The translations under genes and the position numbers were made by a program. Positions 1 through 11,150 of a DNA stretch of 64,000 nt are shown one piece after another (the first letter of the stretch is position 1; each line of letters starts with the position of its first letter). Below the pieces are notes generated by a model. It searched no databases, was not told the origin of the DNA, and saw only the letters and a list, made by a program, of their open reading frames with translations. The stretch spans positions 868,001-932,000 of the forward strand of contig NDFF03000013.1 of assembly GCA_002150815.3 (NCBI GenBank), in the 5' to 3' direction. Source of the stretch: Grammothele lineata (taxonomy: Eukaryota; Basidiomycota; Agaricomycetes; Polyporales; Polyporaceae).

Positions 1-1355
1 TTCAGGGGCTGGGCACGGCACTGGTAATCCTTTTGGACTGGGGGCAAGCACTGCTGTGTTCCTCCTGTTCCTTCAATTCTTCCGGTTGTTTGCACCCCCG
101 CAATATCTCGTTGGCGTTCTCCTGAGCGGTGTGAGTATTCCGACATAATGTCTGCATCCTATCTCACCCACGTGACGTCCATCAGGCTACGTTTGTCCTC
201 ATTGTAGGATATTCGTGGATTGACGGAAATCTTCCAGGTCTTTTTCAAAACATCGGCATCGGTTGGGACGTCACCTGGAGACGCTGGGTCATGGTCATGG
301 TTGGTACGTAACATACTCCCAACGCACTTTCGCCTATGCATTCTCATTGAAACTCCAGGTTCCGCCGCCTCTTTCATCGTGATGATGCTCCCGCCGAAGT
401 CTGGCCGCAAAGCCGTGCGCCTACGGAACGCATCCGCCCTCTCCGGAATATCTTATCTGTACTCCCACCTCATGTCCATCTGGCTCAGCCCGGGCGAGCC
501 ATTTGACATGCACGAGAAGGACAGCGGCTCGCGCGTGCCGCCGCGCGTCTGGCCTCAGCAGCTGCGCGAGAAGTTCATCTACATCGCAGAGCAGGTCCAA
601 GACCTTCGGATGCGCACGGCGATGTCTAAGTGGGAGGGAAATATCCGCGGCGTGTGGCCGTACGAAGATTACAACCGCTTGGTGGAGGTCCAAAACGACA
701 TGCTGAGCAGCCTCATCCTGGTACGTACTTCGACGACGTTATGTGCGACATCGGGTTGACGGTCATGTCAGGTTGGGGGCGCCTTGGTGAACCTCGACCC
801 GGAGATGAGGAAGTCCACGCTGCCGCACACATACGTGCTTAACCCCCACTTCGTTCGTGCTCCCTTCTCGCCCCTAGTAAACGGCCGGTCGGGTCTCTGA
901 TCGCTTCTCCACCCACACAGATCAGCGACGTGATCTCGACCTTCTTCCTCGTCGCCCAGTCACTCCGGACGGGGGAACCGCTACACGAAGCGCAGTTCAA
1001 AAATCTCATCGACCGGCTACACTACCACAGCAGCTACGTCTACGTACCGGACCCGGCGGCGTCGGGGTCCGGGGGCGTGAGCCCGCACACCAAGGCGCGC
1101 AACACGCTCCGCCAGGCGCTCACGGACTACGAGTACATGTCGTACGCGACCGCGGTCGTGGGCGTGCTGCAGCTGACGCATGTGAGTCTCGTCCCTTACG
1201 AAATGGGGATCTGGTTATGCTGGGCGCTGACGATGGCATGGCTGCAGAACCTGGCTGAGCTCCGGACGATCGTGGCGGACCTTGTTGGGGAGGTCCCCTT
1301 AGAGGGGTTCACGGCGTGGAGGGACGCATACGACCGCTCGCGTGTCCCCGTCTGA
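1..1355 (+). CDS. DUF2421 / ArAE_2-type membrane protein, 3' part
   Basis: This is the C-terminal part of a fungal 'putative ER transporter, 6TM N-terminal / DUF2421' protein, a family related to yeast Bre4 and aromatic-acid exporters; the start lies left of the window. Exons by splice consensus are 1-128, 208-303, 359-720, 772-852, 921-1181 and 1248-1355, all in frame to a TGA. The first exons carry hydrophobic segments with FLLFLQFFRLF. The middle exon gives the conserved cytosolic stretch (SGRKAVRLRNASALSGISYL, then WEGNIRGVWPYEDY), and the next exons give LVNLDPEMRKSTLPHTYVLNPHF and ISDVISTFFLVAQSL, the region I know from this family. The physiological substrate is unknown. No sign of breakage apart from the window edge. 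Family assignment is firm; transport function is inferred. Confidence 0.85.
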
Positions 1356-2194
1356 CGAAGAGTTACGCTCCGCGGATGCATGTAATGGTGTGCGTTATTT
1401 GTTATCTATCTTCTTGATTCTTCATGATACGCGCTGCGCGATGAGGACTATCATTCAAGTGGCGCGCTCTTGCACTCAGCGGTCAGCGGTCAGCGGCCAG
1501 TGTTCCGTTACTGCATCCGCCCCACCAGCATCCAGCCTGCTACTCGCTCGTGGCGTAGACGCACCCCGCATGCATGACGCCAAAGTGGGGGCACACTCGA
1601 ATCCTCAATGGCGCTCTGATATCCCATGCTCCGACGTGCTCCTCCACGCCATGCCTGTGCGGCGTAGTGGAGCTCGCCGAGCGACCGTCGGATTATCATT
1701 GTCATACATACCCGCGCCCACGGTCCGACGCGTTCCACGACGCTCCGGCTCACGAGGCCGTGGCGGTACGCCCGTCCCTTACTCTTGCCCTGCTTTCCCC
1801 TGGCACTAGGCGGAGCCGCTGAGCATCGTTATCAAGGTTCACGCCTAGTCCGCGATTCCGTCGTACGGAACCAAAGCCCGGATCCAGAGTTGGGCAGAAC
1901 GGCCGGAGCCTCCGCCGTGTCCGTGCCGACGGCAGCGTCTGTGTACTTACATACCCCCAGTGTCCCGCACCCACGCGGAGAGGTCTTGGGCTGAAAGGCT
2001 GAAACCCGAGTCGGTCGGGGTGGACGCTCGTCGTTGTCCGAGCGTGGCCGTGGCCCACACTGCTGCTTTGTCGGTCGGAGGACGACATGGAGGAGCAGTC
2101 CGTCGTGTCTGTACGAGTTATCGTCTTGCGGGGGCGAGAGAGCAAGGCCGTGGTCAGCGATGACGTACCCGCACGCCCTGCCGCCGCTCGTGCC

Positions 2195-2258
2195 GACAGC
2201 GCCCGGTCTGCTGCTTCAAAGCAGGAGCGACGGGGTGGACGGCGTACCGGGCGCTGTC
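2195..2258. repeat. Perfect 12-bp inverted repeat with inner hairpin
   Basis: GACAGCGCCCGG at 2195-2206 is mirrored exactly by CCGGGCGCTGTC at 2247-2258. The spacer holds a second small perfect inverted repeat (CTGCTT-CA-AAGCAG near 2210). Such a nested structure could fold as RNA or DNA. No adjacent gene or Pol III signal is evident, and its role is unknown. Confidence 0.6.
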
Positions 2259-3532
2259 AGTACTGAGGCGCACCGCGCACCGCCGCACCATGCCGGTGCC
2301 CACTCATACAGTACTACCTAATACCCACACACCAAAAACGAAGCGCACCGGACACAATTTGCGTACGAGCACGCGCGAGGGGAGGCCGAGCGGCAGCCCG
2401 ACAGCGTGCCGCGCGCCCGCACGAACTTCGCGCCTGGCGCGGTGGCACGGGCGGGGGATCCGCGCGTCGCGAAGGTGAGGAAGGCGGCTGGCCGTTATAG
2501 GTACTCAAATAGCTCGTTGAGCGACCCGGGTGCGCAGAGATCCGCGTGGCTCGCGGGGTGTCAGTGCGCCCAGCGTACGCGTGATGATGATGATGTATGT
2601 ACATGCTCGCCACCGCGCGCGGGCGCGACGGTGCGCGCCGTGCGCGGAGGCGAGGGTGAGGAGAATGCGAGGGGGCTCGCGCCCCTGGAGAGCTCTGATA
2701 GCAGCAGCGTGCGCATGAGATGGCTGCAGTAAATAACCGACTAGTGGTGGTGCGGGCAGATCGCAGTTCATGTTTATGGCACATGCCATGGTGTTGAGCT
2801 TGTTGACGAGATACGCGTGCAAGTGTCCAAGAGACCAGGACGTTCTCACCGCGGCGTGTGAACCGAGGGGCGCGCTGTTGACTAACAGGCACACTTATTG
2901 TGCTTCCAGATAGCGCGAATCTTGGAGAAATGAAGAAGACAGATGGCGAGAGAGGTGCTGCTCTGTGCAGAGTAGGAACCGAGAATACGAAGGTTCGCGG
3001 CGTTGAATGGGCGCGTTCCTGACGTCCAAGCAAGAGTGGAGAAACCAAAAATAGTCCCCGTCGTGCAGGCGCTTCTGCCGCGTCTGCGGCTGGAGAGAGA
3101 TGGGGCGCGCCGCTCACGGCGACGCAAAAATCTGCGGTAACGAGAGGAGCTGAACAATTTTCCTTATCTCTGTCAGCGCAGCGAAAATGAAGCCGCCCCA
3201 AAGGTGCCCAACGCCTGGACGTCGCGGCGGGCGCAACTGGGGCTCGGGACGACTCGGATGGCGGCGAGGACGCGGGCCGGGGAAGGGCGGGTTTAGGCGA
3301 GAGAGGGGACAGCCGAGGCGCGATCGAGGACTGATCGCGATCGTGTGTTTGGCGATCTCGCCACGACGGGCTCGATCGCGCGAGTTTTGCTCGCCGGTCG
3401 CGTGCGCCGAGCCAGGCCGAGCCGCGGACCCGCGCAGTGTTCGCGCGCGACCGGGTCGCGCGAGCTCGCGACGGGGGCCGACGCGCGGGGTCACCAGTGA
3501 ACGACGCTGCGAGGGCGGGCGAGGGCGGGGCT

Positions 3533-3538
3533 GATAAG
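3533..3538 (+). promoter_or_regulatory. GATA-factor site upstream of PTR2
   Basis: A GATAAG hexamer lies about 360 bases upstream of the peptide transporter start, with a reverse copy near 3173. Fungal nitrogen-catabolite genes, including di/tripeptide transporters, are commonly controlled by AreA/Nit2-type GATA factors at such sites. The role here is inferred from motif and gene type only. Confidence 0.3.
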
Positions 3539-3896
3539 GTCAGGTGCGGGAGAAGCGGCGTGGAGCTGCCAATGCGTTGATTGAATTTGGAGAAGAACCA
3601 CAGGTGACAAGCTCGCGATGGCAGAGGAGCCAGGCCCGGGGACATGAGCGTGGCCGAGGGCGAGGGTGAGAAAGAAGGCGAGCGAGGCAGATGGTCCCGG
3701 AGTGTGATCGGGCGCAGGCTGGGATGGGCCATATGCTCCTCTCCCACAAATAAAAGCCCTATCCCTCTTCCGTCGCGCCTGCCCCAGGTCCTCCCTCCGA
3801 CTCCATCCCCGAGTCCCCCTCGCTCGCCGTCTCTCCCGGCCACGCTCCGCTCGCTCGGTTCATTCCAGAGTACAGCACGCGCGATCTCAACACAAC

Positions 3897-6012
3897 ATGG
3901 CCGGTCTCCAAGCCGACAGGGACATCATCGCCGGCCTCGCAGAGGCAAAACGCGACGAGTTCGAGCTCGAGAAGAAGGGCATTGCTCCCTCCGAGACGTC
4001 CCATGAACACGACCTCGACGGCATCCATGACGGCCTCGAGTTCCCCACCGAGGAGGAGAAACTCACCCTCCGTCGCGTCTCCGACTCCCTCCCGTGGAGC
4101 GCGTACCGTGAGTTTCTCTTCATCTGCTCGACATGAGCACGCTATATGCACCATCAAACCATGCTAACAACTCTCCGCGTGAATCGCAGTCGTTGCCGTC
4201 TGCGAGCTTGCGGAGCGCTTCTCGTACTATGGTTGTGCCGTCGTCTTCGTGCGTACTCTCCGCATCATCGCTTAACCGAGAGTCAAAATCACTGATCGCG
4301 TGGCCCCCTGTTTCAGACCAACTTCATCCAGCAGCCTCTCCCTGAGGGCTCGCGAACCGGCGCGTCCATCCTCCAAGCTGGTGCGCTAGGCCTCGGACAG
4401 CGCGCCTCCACCGGTATTGGCACGTTCAACACCTTTTGGTACGCCACGCCCGATAACCACACCTACGTCACTCGCTCATGACCAATCGGAAACAGGGTGT
4501 ATGTCATTCCCCTCTTTGGCGCGTACATCGCCGACACCTACTGGGGGCGCTACAAGACAGTCTGCGTCTCCGTCGCCATTGCGCTCCTCGGTCACGTCCT
4601 CCTCGTCATATCAGCCGTCCCCGGCGTCATCGACAACAGCCACGGCTCGCTGGCATGCTTCCTCGTCGCGATCATCATCATGGGTCTCGGGACGGGCGGC
4701 TTCAAGGCGAACATTTCCCCGCTCGTCGCCGAGCAGTACAAGCGGAGCAAGCTGTTTATCGGTCACACCAAGACCGGCGAGCGTGTCATCGTCGACCCGA
4801 TCATGACCACCTCCCGTATCTACATGTACTTCTACCTCTTCATCAACGTTGGTGCTCTCATTGGCCAAATCACCATGGCCTACTCTGAGAAGGTATGTCG
4901 ATAGCACCCAATTGTGTGAAATGATTGGCTGACGCGCTACTTGCAGTACGTCGGCTTCTGGCTAGCATACACCCTGCCGACTGTCGTCTTCCTCATCTGC
5001 CCCTTCGTCCTCACCGCGGGCTACAATATGTACACCCGTTCTCCGCCGACCGGCTCCGTCCTCGGGAAGTCCATGCGCCTCTGGCGCGCGGCGATGAAGG
5101 GCCGTTGGTCGCTGAACCCGATTCAGACCGTGCGGAACTTGACCGCTGCAGACTTCTGGGAAAACGTCAAGCCCAGCCACTTTAAGGCTGAGGACCGCCC
5201 CGCGTGGATGACGTTCGACGACGAGTGGGTCGACGAGGTCAAGCGCGGCTTCAAGGCGTGCAGCGTCTTCTGCTGGTACCCTATCTACTGTGCGTACTGT
5301 CGGCTCGCTCTTCGCTACTCGGGTGCTAACGCTGGGCGCGCACACAGGGCTCACGTACAACCAGCTGAACAACAACCTCGTCTCCCAGGCCGCTACGATG
5401 GTCACGAAAGGCGTGCCGAACGACGTGCTTTCCAACCTCGACCCCTTCGCACTCATCATCTTCATCCCCATCTGCGACCTCCTCGTCTACCCCGCCCTCC
5501 GCCGCGTCGGCATCAACTTCACTCCGCTCAAGAAGATCACCCTAGGGTTCTTCACGGGCGCGGCCGCGATGGTCTGGGCCGCCGTCGTCCAGCACTACAT
5601 CTACAAGCGCAACCCGTGCGGGTACCAGGTCGGCACGTGCGAGGACGCGGACGGCAACCCGCTCACGTCGGACCTGAACGTGTGGATCCAGACGGGCGCG
5701 TACGTGCTCATCGCGTTCTCCGAGATCTTCGCGTCCATCACGGGGCTCGAGTACGCGTTCACGAAGGCCCCGAAGAACATGCGCTCGCTCGTCATGTCCG
5801 TCTTCCTCTTCATGTCTGCGATCTCGGCGGCGATTGGGGAGGCGTTCGTGTCGCTCTCGGAGGACCCGTTGTTGGTGTGGAACTATGGCGTGATGGCGGT
5901 GCTCGCGTTCGTCGCGGGGTGCTTGTTCTGGCTGCAGTACCGTCATTTGGACGAGCAGGAGGACGAGCTGAACCATCTCGCCGACGGCCAGTACGAGGAG
6001 AAGAAGCACTGA
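3897..6012 (+). CDS. PTR2: PTR2-type proton-coupled di/tripeptide transporter (copy 1)
   Basis: Imports di- and tripeptides with protons at the plasma membrane (POT/PTR family, MFS fold). Exons are 3897-4107, 4190-4248, 4317-4438, 4496-4892, 4947-5289 and 5348-6012, giving 598 residues, a normal length. The ExxER motif is visible as E76-x-x-E79-R80 in ELAERFSYYG. TNFIQQPLPEGS follows, and the PTR signature GLGTGGFKANISPLVAEQY falls at about residues 193-211. The polar hydrophilic N-terminus (FPTEEEKLTLRRVSD) and the C-terminal hydrophilic tail are also typical. The start is the first ATG after a CT-rich leader ending AACACAACATGG. An inverted paralogue at 18244-20336 has exons 2-5 of exactly the same lengths (59, 122, 397, 343). 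Upstream GATA sites suggest nitrogen control (inference). Confidence 0.95.
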
Positions 6013-6596
6013 GGTGCTTGCTCTCCGATTCCCTCCTCTTCCTCCCGCTCGCATCACCCACCTGCCCCTCACAGACCGCCCCATCGCGCCTGTTGTACAC
6101 CACTTAACGCTCCTCACGCACATCTCCCTCGACGACCCGTACGACGATGTAGCACCGCCACCACCGCCACCACCCCCGCCGTTGCTCTCCACACTGCTGT
6201 TGTGCCACGATTATCTGTAGCAGGGCTAATCGGTAGTTAGTTATGTAGTTAGTCCGTTCCCATAATCTCGCAGAAAATGTCTTGCTTTTCCTCTTCCTCC
6301 AAAAGGCGTGCCCGTGAAGGTTTGGGCATATGGAGCACTGTCGATGCTTTGGAAGACACATCCCAGAGAGCAAGCCCGCTTTGACCGAGATGGCCGGGGT
6401 ACTTATTCACCAAGCTCGAAAGTTGGAAACCTAAGTCCAAGTCCACACTACAAAATCTCGTGTTCGTTCCATCCATGAGCTGGCATAAATTTCCTTCCTG
6501 ATGAATTGCGTTACCGTGCGCTCTTCGACGTCTCTGGACGTTATGGCACCACAGGTGTTTTCTACTGCAGGCGCCAGGCAGAGGCCAGTGGAGGAT

Positions 6597-6767
6597 CTGT
6601 TTTGGGAGGCGATCTGAGAGTTACTGCCGTTCCTCCACACTCTAGAAAAATTTTCTGTGATATCTTTGAACCCTGCTGGTTATTCTGAGAGGTGAATATG
6701 TCTCAAAAGGTGTAAAACCATAAAAAGGAAGTCCCTCGAGCCGGGGTCGAACCAGTGACCTTGGTCC
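6597..6767. repeat. Copy A of a ~170-bp duplicated segment
   Basis: This matches 8612-8783 in order: GGGAGGCGATCTGAGAGTT, AAATTTTCTGTGATATCTT, then a 30-base identical run from GAGAGGTGAATATGTCTC through the following AAAAGGTGTAAAA, and finally the 3' half of a tRNA-Tyr on the minus strand. Identity is high in blocks, with small indels between. The copy ends inside the tRNA, so the right border of the duplication falls near the tRNA intron. Confidence 0.8.
6732..6767 (-). pseudogene. tRNA-Tyr 3' half (fragment)
   Basis: Read on the minus strand, this has the T arm GGTTCGACCCCGGC and acceptor strand TCGAGGGA of the nearby tRNA-Tyr, followed by a T-run like a Pol III terminator. Nothing upstream supplies the 5' acceptor strand or D arm, so it cannot make a tRNA. 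It belongs to duplicated copy A. Confidence 0.75.
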
Positions 6768-7400
6768 TAACATACCCCCATCGTCTCCACTCTTCGGCCG
6801 CCTCGTTCGCCTCCGCTCCTCTTTCTTCGTCCATCGACCCGGTCCTGCGCTTATGGCGCCGCCCAGCGAGCGGGCCTGTCCTCTTCTCCGCACGGCACGC
6901 GCAAAAGCCCTCCTCCCGCTCCCTTCCCGCCTACGTCCCTCGGTCCGCGAGCCCCCTCGAGCTCGCCTGCACTGTCTCCGTCCACCCCACCCCAGGTTCT
7001 CCCGGCAGCACTCGGCGACGTCCTGCGCGCGTGCGGCGCTCGATGTTTCCCTTTCCGTTCGCCTTCTCTTTCCCTTGCTCTTCGCTCTTTCAAATTTCTT
7101 TCCGCCGTCTCTTCCGTCGGAGCTCGCCCTCGCCCTGATGTCACATGCCAGCCCATGATGCAATGTCGTCCACGATCGTTCAACGCCACCCTCGAGCATT
7201 TCGTCGCAAAGGCTCGACGCGCCCCTCGCCCGCTCAGCTCGCCCGCACGTCTGCGCGTACGCTCGTGGCCTCTCAGCGGGTTTGTGCATACGCGTACACC
7301 TCCGCGCGGGGTCTTGTAGGCGGCATAAATACCACCCACTTTTTCTCTCCATCTTCAACCTCCCGTCCTTCCAAGCTCGCCTCTCACCACAGCCACCGTC

Positions 7401-8711
7401 ATGCAGTCGAAGCTCAACGTTCAACTTCGCGTCCACGTCCGGGTCCGCCTCGCTTGGCCAGCTCGCGAGCCGCGCTAGCGCCAAGGCTTCGGGCGGTGCC
7501 ACCGCTGCCTCCCGCCGCACGGGCAGCGCACAGTCTTCGCGCGACAACAACGCCATTTCGAGCCATCTCCGTGACCCGGCACCGGGGTAAGCGACAACGA
7601 TCACGCCGCGCTCACACCAGTGCTCACCCTCCACCACAGATTCGCCCACCTCCGCGGCCCCGCCGGTCTGCCTCTCGTGACGGGCTTCCAAGATGCCGAT
7701 GCAGTTACCTCCCCGCCTGCAAGCGCGTCCACGGCTTCTCCTCCACGCGCTTCGACCTCCAAGAGTCTCGCCCCGCGCCCCCGTGCCACGGTATGTACGC
7801 TCTCTTGAACCGACAGGCTTAACTCAATCGGCGGCTTGCTTGGGTTCTCTAGGCGGTGGCCGCTGCTGCCAAACCTCCCACGCACGCGAAGCCCGAGTGC
7901 ATTCTCGTCGATGATAACGACGGCGACAAGGACATCAACGACGACGGTAAAAACGTCATTGCAATTGACAGCAGCCACGCCAGCGACAGCGAGTACCGTG
8001 ACAGTGACGGGGACGAACCGGTCGCTGTTAGCAGCGCTACCACCGCGGGCCTGGGCGCCCGAAGAAACTTGAAGCTGACGCGCCACTGGCAGCCATCTCG
8101 GACGAGCTCTCTCTGGAGCTAGTCCTGGGGCAGATCGCCCCTGCGGAACTCAAGGATCGCCTCCGCGTCGTCACAGGGCACCTGATGAGTTCAAAGACGC
8201 CGCCTTCCGTGACGTCTTTTTCCGCGGTCTCAGCACTCAGACTGGTCTCGAAGCCAACACCCTTGCCGCGGCCAAGCTCGCTCACGACGAACTCGTTCGG
8301 CACACTGACCGCCTCGAGTCGTATGAGTCTCGTGGTCTCGATCCGTCCCAGGTGCCCGACGACGTCCTTCTACTTCCCGACACGACCGTCGCCTCTTACA
8401 TAGAGTTCATCAATTCCGCCTTGTACCCGCCCATGCAGGCTCTCAACGGCGCGTTCCATCCATCTACCACCGAAGCCAAGCTTCACACTTTGATGCGCGA
8501 CTCTCTTCGTATGCCCCCTGGTACTGTATCCCACTCTCGTCTAATGTGCATTCTCCCAGCTGCGACCTCCCGCTCGGTCCGCATTTCCAACTTATTTCAA
8601 GGCAAAGGTTTTGTTCTGGGAGGCGATCTGAGAGTTCTTCTGAACTATGGAAAATTTTCTGTGATATCTTCGAACCCTTCCGGTTATTCTGAGATAGTTT
8701 TTGAGAGGTGA
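7401..8711 (+). pseudogene. Unrecognised, probably decayed spliced gene
   Basis: Basidiomycete-like coding pieces appear to be linked by introns (about 7589-7639, 7798-7852, possibly 8021-8064, and 8519-8559). The pieces are a Ser/Ala-rich N-part (LASRASAKASGGATAASRR), then GPAGLPLVTGFQDADAV, an acidic stretch (VDDNDGDKDINDDG), and a helical C-part with DEFKDAAFRDVFFRGL and LLPDTTVASYIEFINSALY. The ATG at 7401 is out of frame with the good frame, and a second shift is needed near 8190, so I call it a pseudogene; a different splicing is possible. Its tail (GGDLRVLL...) runs into the segment that is duplicated at 6597-6767. No family recognised and no function proposed. Confidence 0.35.
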
Positions 8712-8783
8712 ATATGTCTCAAAAGGTGTAAAAACAATAAGAAAAGAATCCCTCGAACCGGGATCGAACCAGTGACCTTGAGA
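8612..8783. repeat. Copy B of the duplicated segment
   Basis: This is the counterpart of 6597-6767 and contains the complete order: gene tail, spacer, then the intact tRNA-Tyr. Because this copy carries a whole tRNA and the other only a 3' half, B is likely the source. Confidence 0.8.
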
Positions 8784-8857
8784 TGCCTAAGTTATTGGGG
8801 TTTAACCCAGGTTTATCCAGTTACAGTCTCACGCTCTTCCAACTGAGCTATCGAGGG
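8749..8857 (-). tRNA. tRNA-Tyr (anticodon GTA) with intron
   Basis: The acceptor strands CCCTCGA and TCGAGGG pair, with discriminator A. The D arm is TAGCTCAGTTGGAAGAGC-like, the anticodon stem TGAGA/TCTCA encloses a loop with GTA, and the T arm is GGTCACTGGTTCGATCCCGG. An intron of about 35 bases sits directly after the base 3' of the anticodon, the canonical place. Downstream on the minus strand is TTCTTTTCTTATTGTTTTT, a Pol III terminator. Eukaryotic tRNA-Tyr genes regularly carry such an intron. Confidence 0.93.
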
Positions 8858-9022
8858 CTTGCAACTGTGGGATGTCAAAGCAGCCATATTAAGAAGCAAG
8901 CCTTGCCTCGGAAGGCATGGCGGTCCGTCGGACCGACGGTCGCGAATGTGCAAGGCTGGCTCCGAAACGAAAGCACGCTTACTGTCGACTCGGAGGACTC
9001 GAGGTTCGCGTCCGACCAAAAC

Positions 9023-11150
9023 ATGCTGTGGCTTTGGACGCTCTCTGCTTTCTACCCTGCTCTTCCTACTGCTCTCTCTATAGCCAACGATGGACAAATT
9101 CCTCTCACCTACGGCCCGAACGCAGGCTCGGAGGCTGTTTTGAGGCGGATTCCCCTTTCGCATGTAGCGGGAGGGCTGGGTAGCACTGATGAGGTGCTTA
9201 GGGCAGCGGAGGTGCGCACCATGTCTCTTGCATAGTATCAGGAGGCTCATGTACAGTAACTTCCGCTTTCATGCAATCTCAGCTCGCCGGCGCACATGTC
9301 TGGAACATTGGTTCCTCTCATATCGACGTCCTCTTCGACCACGCATCGCAAACCCTCCCCCTCGCACCCCCACCATCCTACCCTACTCTCCTATCTGACG
9401 CTGGGACTCTCCCACTCCTTAACAATCCCAATGGCTTCGCACCAGATGGACACTGGGCCGCGGGCGCAGGCGCGCTCGCGAACTCGACCTTCCACGCGCT
9501 CTACCACCCGCTCGCGGAGATCACGGACTTCATGGGCGACTTGGCCGCCGCGCACCCGGACCTCGTCGAGCTGATCAATCTCGGGCACTCGGGAGAGGGC
9601 AGGGAGATGATAGCCATGAAGATCTCGAGTACGCCGTCGGGAGAGCTGAAGAATGCGGGGGCGGGGGCGGGAGCGGCGAAGAAGGCGGGGTTCGTGATCA
9701 CGGGCGCGCAGCACGCACGCGAGGTCGGTGAGGTTTGCTTGTGCCCTTGGCGGCGTGTTGCGCGTGTATACTTACTGCGCGGGTTGGGTATTATAGTGGA
9801 TCGCGACATCAACAGCACTGTACCTCGCGCACTCGCTAGTGTCAGACCCTGCAGACGAGTTCTCGCTGTACCAGTGGTTGGACTACTTCGTAAGTGCACT
9901 TTTAAGTTACCGCTCGTACTGCTGCGTATTCAACTCTCGCGCAGGATTTCTATATCGTTCCGGTACCAAACCCAGACGGTTATGTCTATACCTGGGAATA
10001 CGATCGGTTCTGGTACGCCCGTATTGCTTGCTCGGCTAACGAGGCGCTCCTCATTCATGTCGTGTGACAGGTACAAGAACAGACAAAACGTCGGGTCTAC
10101 GGAGAAGTGTGTTGGAATAGACATGAACAGGTCAGTGCATGATGTGTATCTTGATTTTTTCTCAGCGCCGCTGACAAAACCCTATAGGAATTGGGTTCGT
10201 TCTTTATGTTCACGTATGGAGCGCAACTAAGCTTTCCTGCTCGTGCAGGGATACAAATGGCGAGCACGCTCGAAACTCCCCACAAAGGAGGACGCGCCTG
10301 ACGGAGACGAGCACGCATGGTTCAAACCCGGCCGGGGTGCCGACGCGGACCCGTGCTCGACGTGGTATCCGGGCCACCGCGCGTTCGAGGCCCCCGAGGT
10401 GAACAACATCGCCAACTTTGTGACGACCCTCCCTGGGCTCAGAGCGTTCCTCGACCTCAGGAGTTATGGCCAGATGCGTATGTATCAATCTCTTTTGCTT
10501 TTTGCTGTGTCTGTTGCTGACTGTCGATGTTGGACCCCAGTCTCGACGCCATACTCCTTCTCGTGCAAGAAGACGCCAAAAGACGCGGAGGACCAGCTTG
10601 AGGCCGCACTCGGTGCCGCCAAGGCAATAACACAGGTTCACGGCACGGCCTACACGGTGAATTCAAACTGGCGGACCTGACTGAAGTGACCTGACCTTTC
10701 TTCCTTCTCTTTCGCCTCTGCATGTACGCAGACTGGCAGTCTTTGTGAACAACTATACAAGTGAGTCGTTCCCTCTATGCCAGACTCGCTGCTGACAGGT
10801 CCATGCAGGGCGTCCGGAAACGTTGTGGATTACATGTACAAGCTCCAGGGTATCAAGTTCTCGTATTCCATTCACCTTCGCGACACTGGCACGGTGCGTC
10901 CACCCTCAGATTCTCACCCCTCCCTTGGTGGTCGCTTACTGGGAGCGTTTTGTCTCCCTTCGTCCATTTAGTACGGCTTCTCCTTGCCCGCAGAGTGGAT
11001 CCGGCCCGTCGGCGAGGAGACTGCGAACATGGTCCGCTTCCTCGCAAGCTTCATCTCCAAGCAGAAACGTGTGTCACTTTCCGAGCTCCCTCCCTCCTCT
11101 ATGTAGCCCATGTTCACGACTCACTCTTACCCTCCCGCTTCACAGTCTGA
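9023..11150 (+). CDS. Secreted M14 carboxypeptidase-like protein, probably catalytically inactive (Ecm14-like)
   Basis: M14A metallocarboxypeptidase fold. Exons are 9023-9211 (signal peptide [19 protein letters not shown] and propeptide start), 9283-9723, 9797-9889, 9945-10012, 10071-10130, 10188-10194, 10249-10477, 10541-10656, 10732-10760, 10809-10893, 10972-11068 and 11146-11150, giving 472 residues. If the last intron is not removed, the stop is at 11106. Zinc ligands H207 and E210 (HAREW) and the substrate-binding NRNWG are present. However, the third zinc ligand, usually HSYGQ, is R357 (LDLRSYGQM), and the catalytic Glu before LRDTG is H433. This points to a pseudo-enzyme like yeast Ecm14, a cell-wall-related protein (inference). 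A 7-nt exon encodes part of NRNW. The signal-peptide exon was chosen because it splices in phase into the propeptide. Confidence 0.88.

Larger units (their letters stand above)
1356..3896. other. Gene-poor GC-rich intergenic stretch and PTR2 promoter
   Basis: No supportable gene in 2.5 kb. Long open frames here, including one of about 500 codons on the minus strand, are low-complexity Arg/Ser/Pro/Ala-rich and have no family resemblance, so I read them as GC-rich shadows. The part from 3290 to 3540 is packed with CGCGCGA/GCGATCG-type words. GATAAG sites occur at 3533-3538 and, reversed, near 3173, and an A/T-rich TATA-like AATAAAAG lies near 3748, about 150 bases before the PTR2 start. Confidence 0.6.
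6013..7400. other. 3' flank of PTR2 with duplicated gene-tail/tRNA fragment
   Basis: No intact gene seen. It begins with the PTR2 3' UTR, including a CCACCACCGCC run near 6152. From about 6597 to 6767 it carries a diverged copy of the segment at 8612-8783: gene tail plus the 3' half of tRNA-Tyr. The rest, to a TATA-like CATAAATACC near 7322, is CT-rich and without recognisable coding signal. Confidence 0.5.

Noticed and set aside
2314..3843. Open frame of about 509 codons on the minus strand
   Set aside because: Composition is Arg/Ser/Pro/Ala low complexity from GC-rich DNA. It has no motif, overlaps the PTR2 promoter, and shows no family resemblance.
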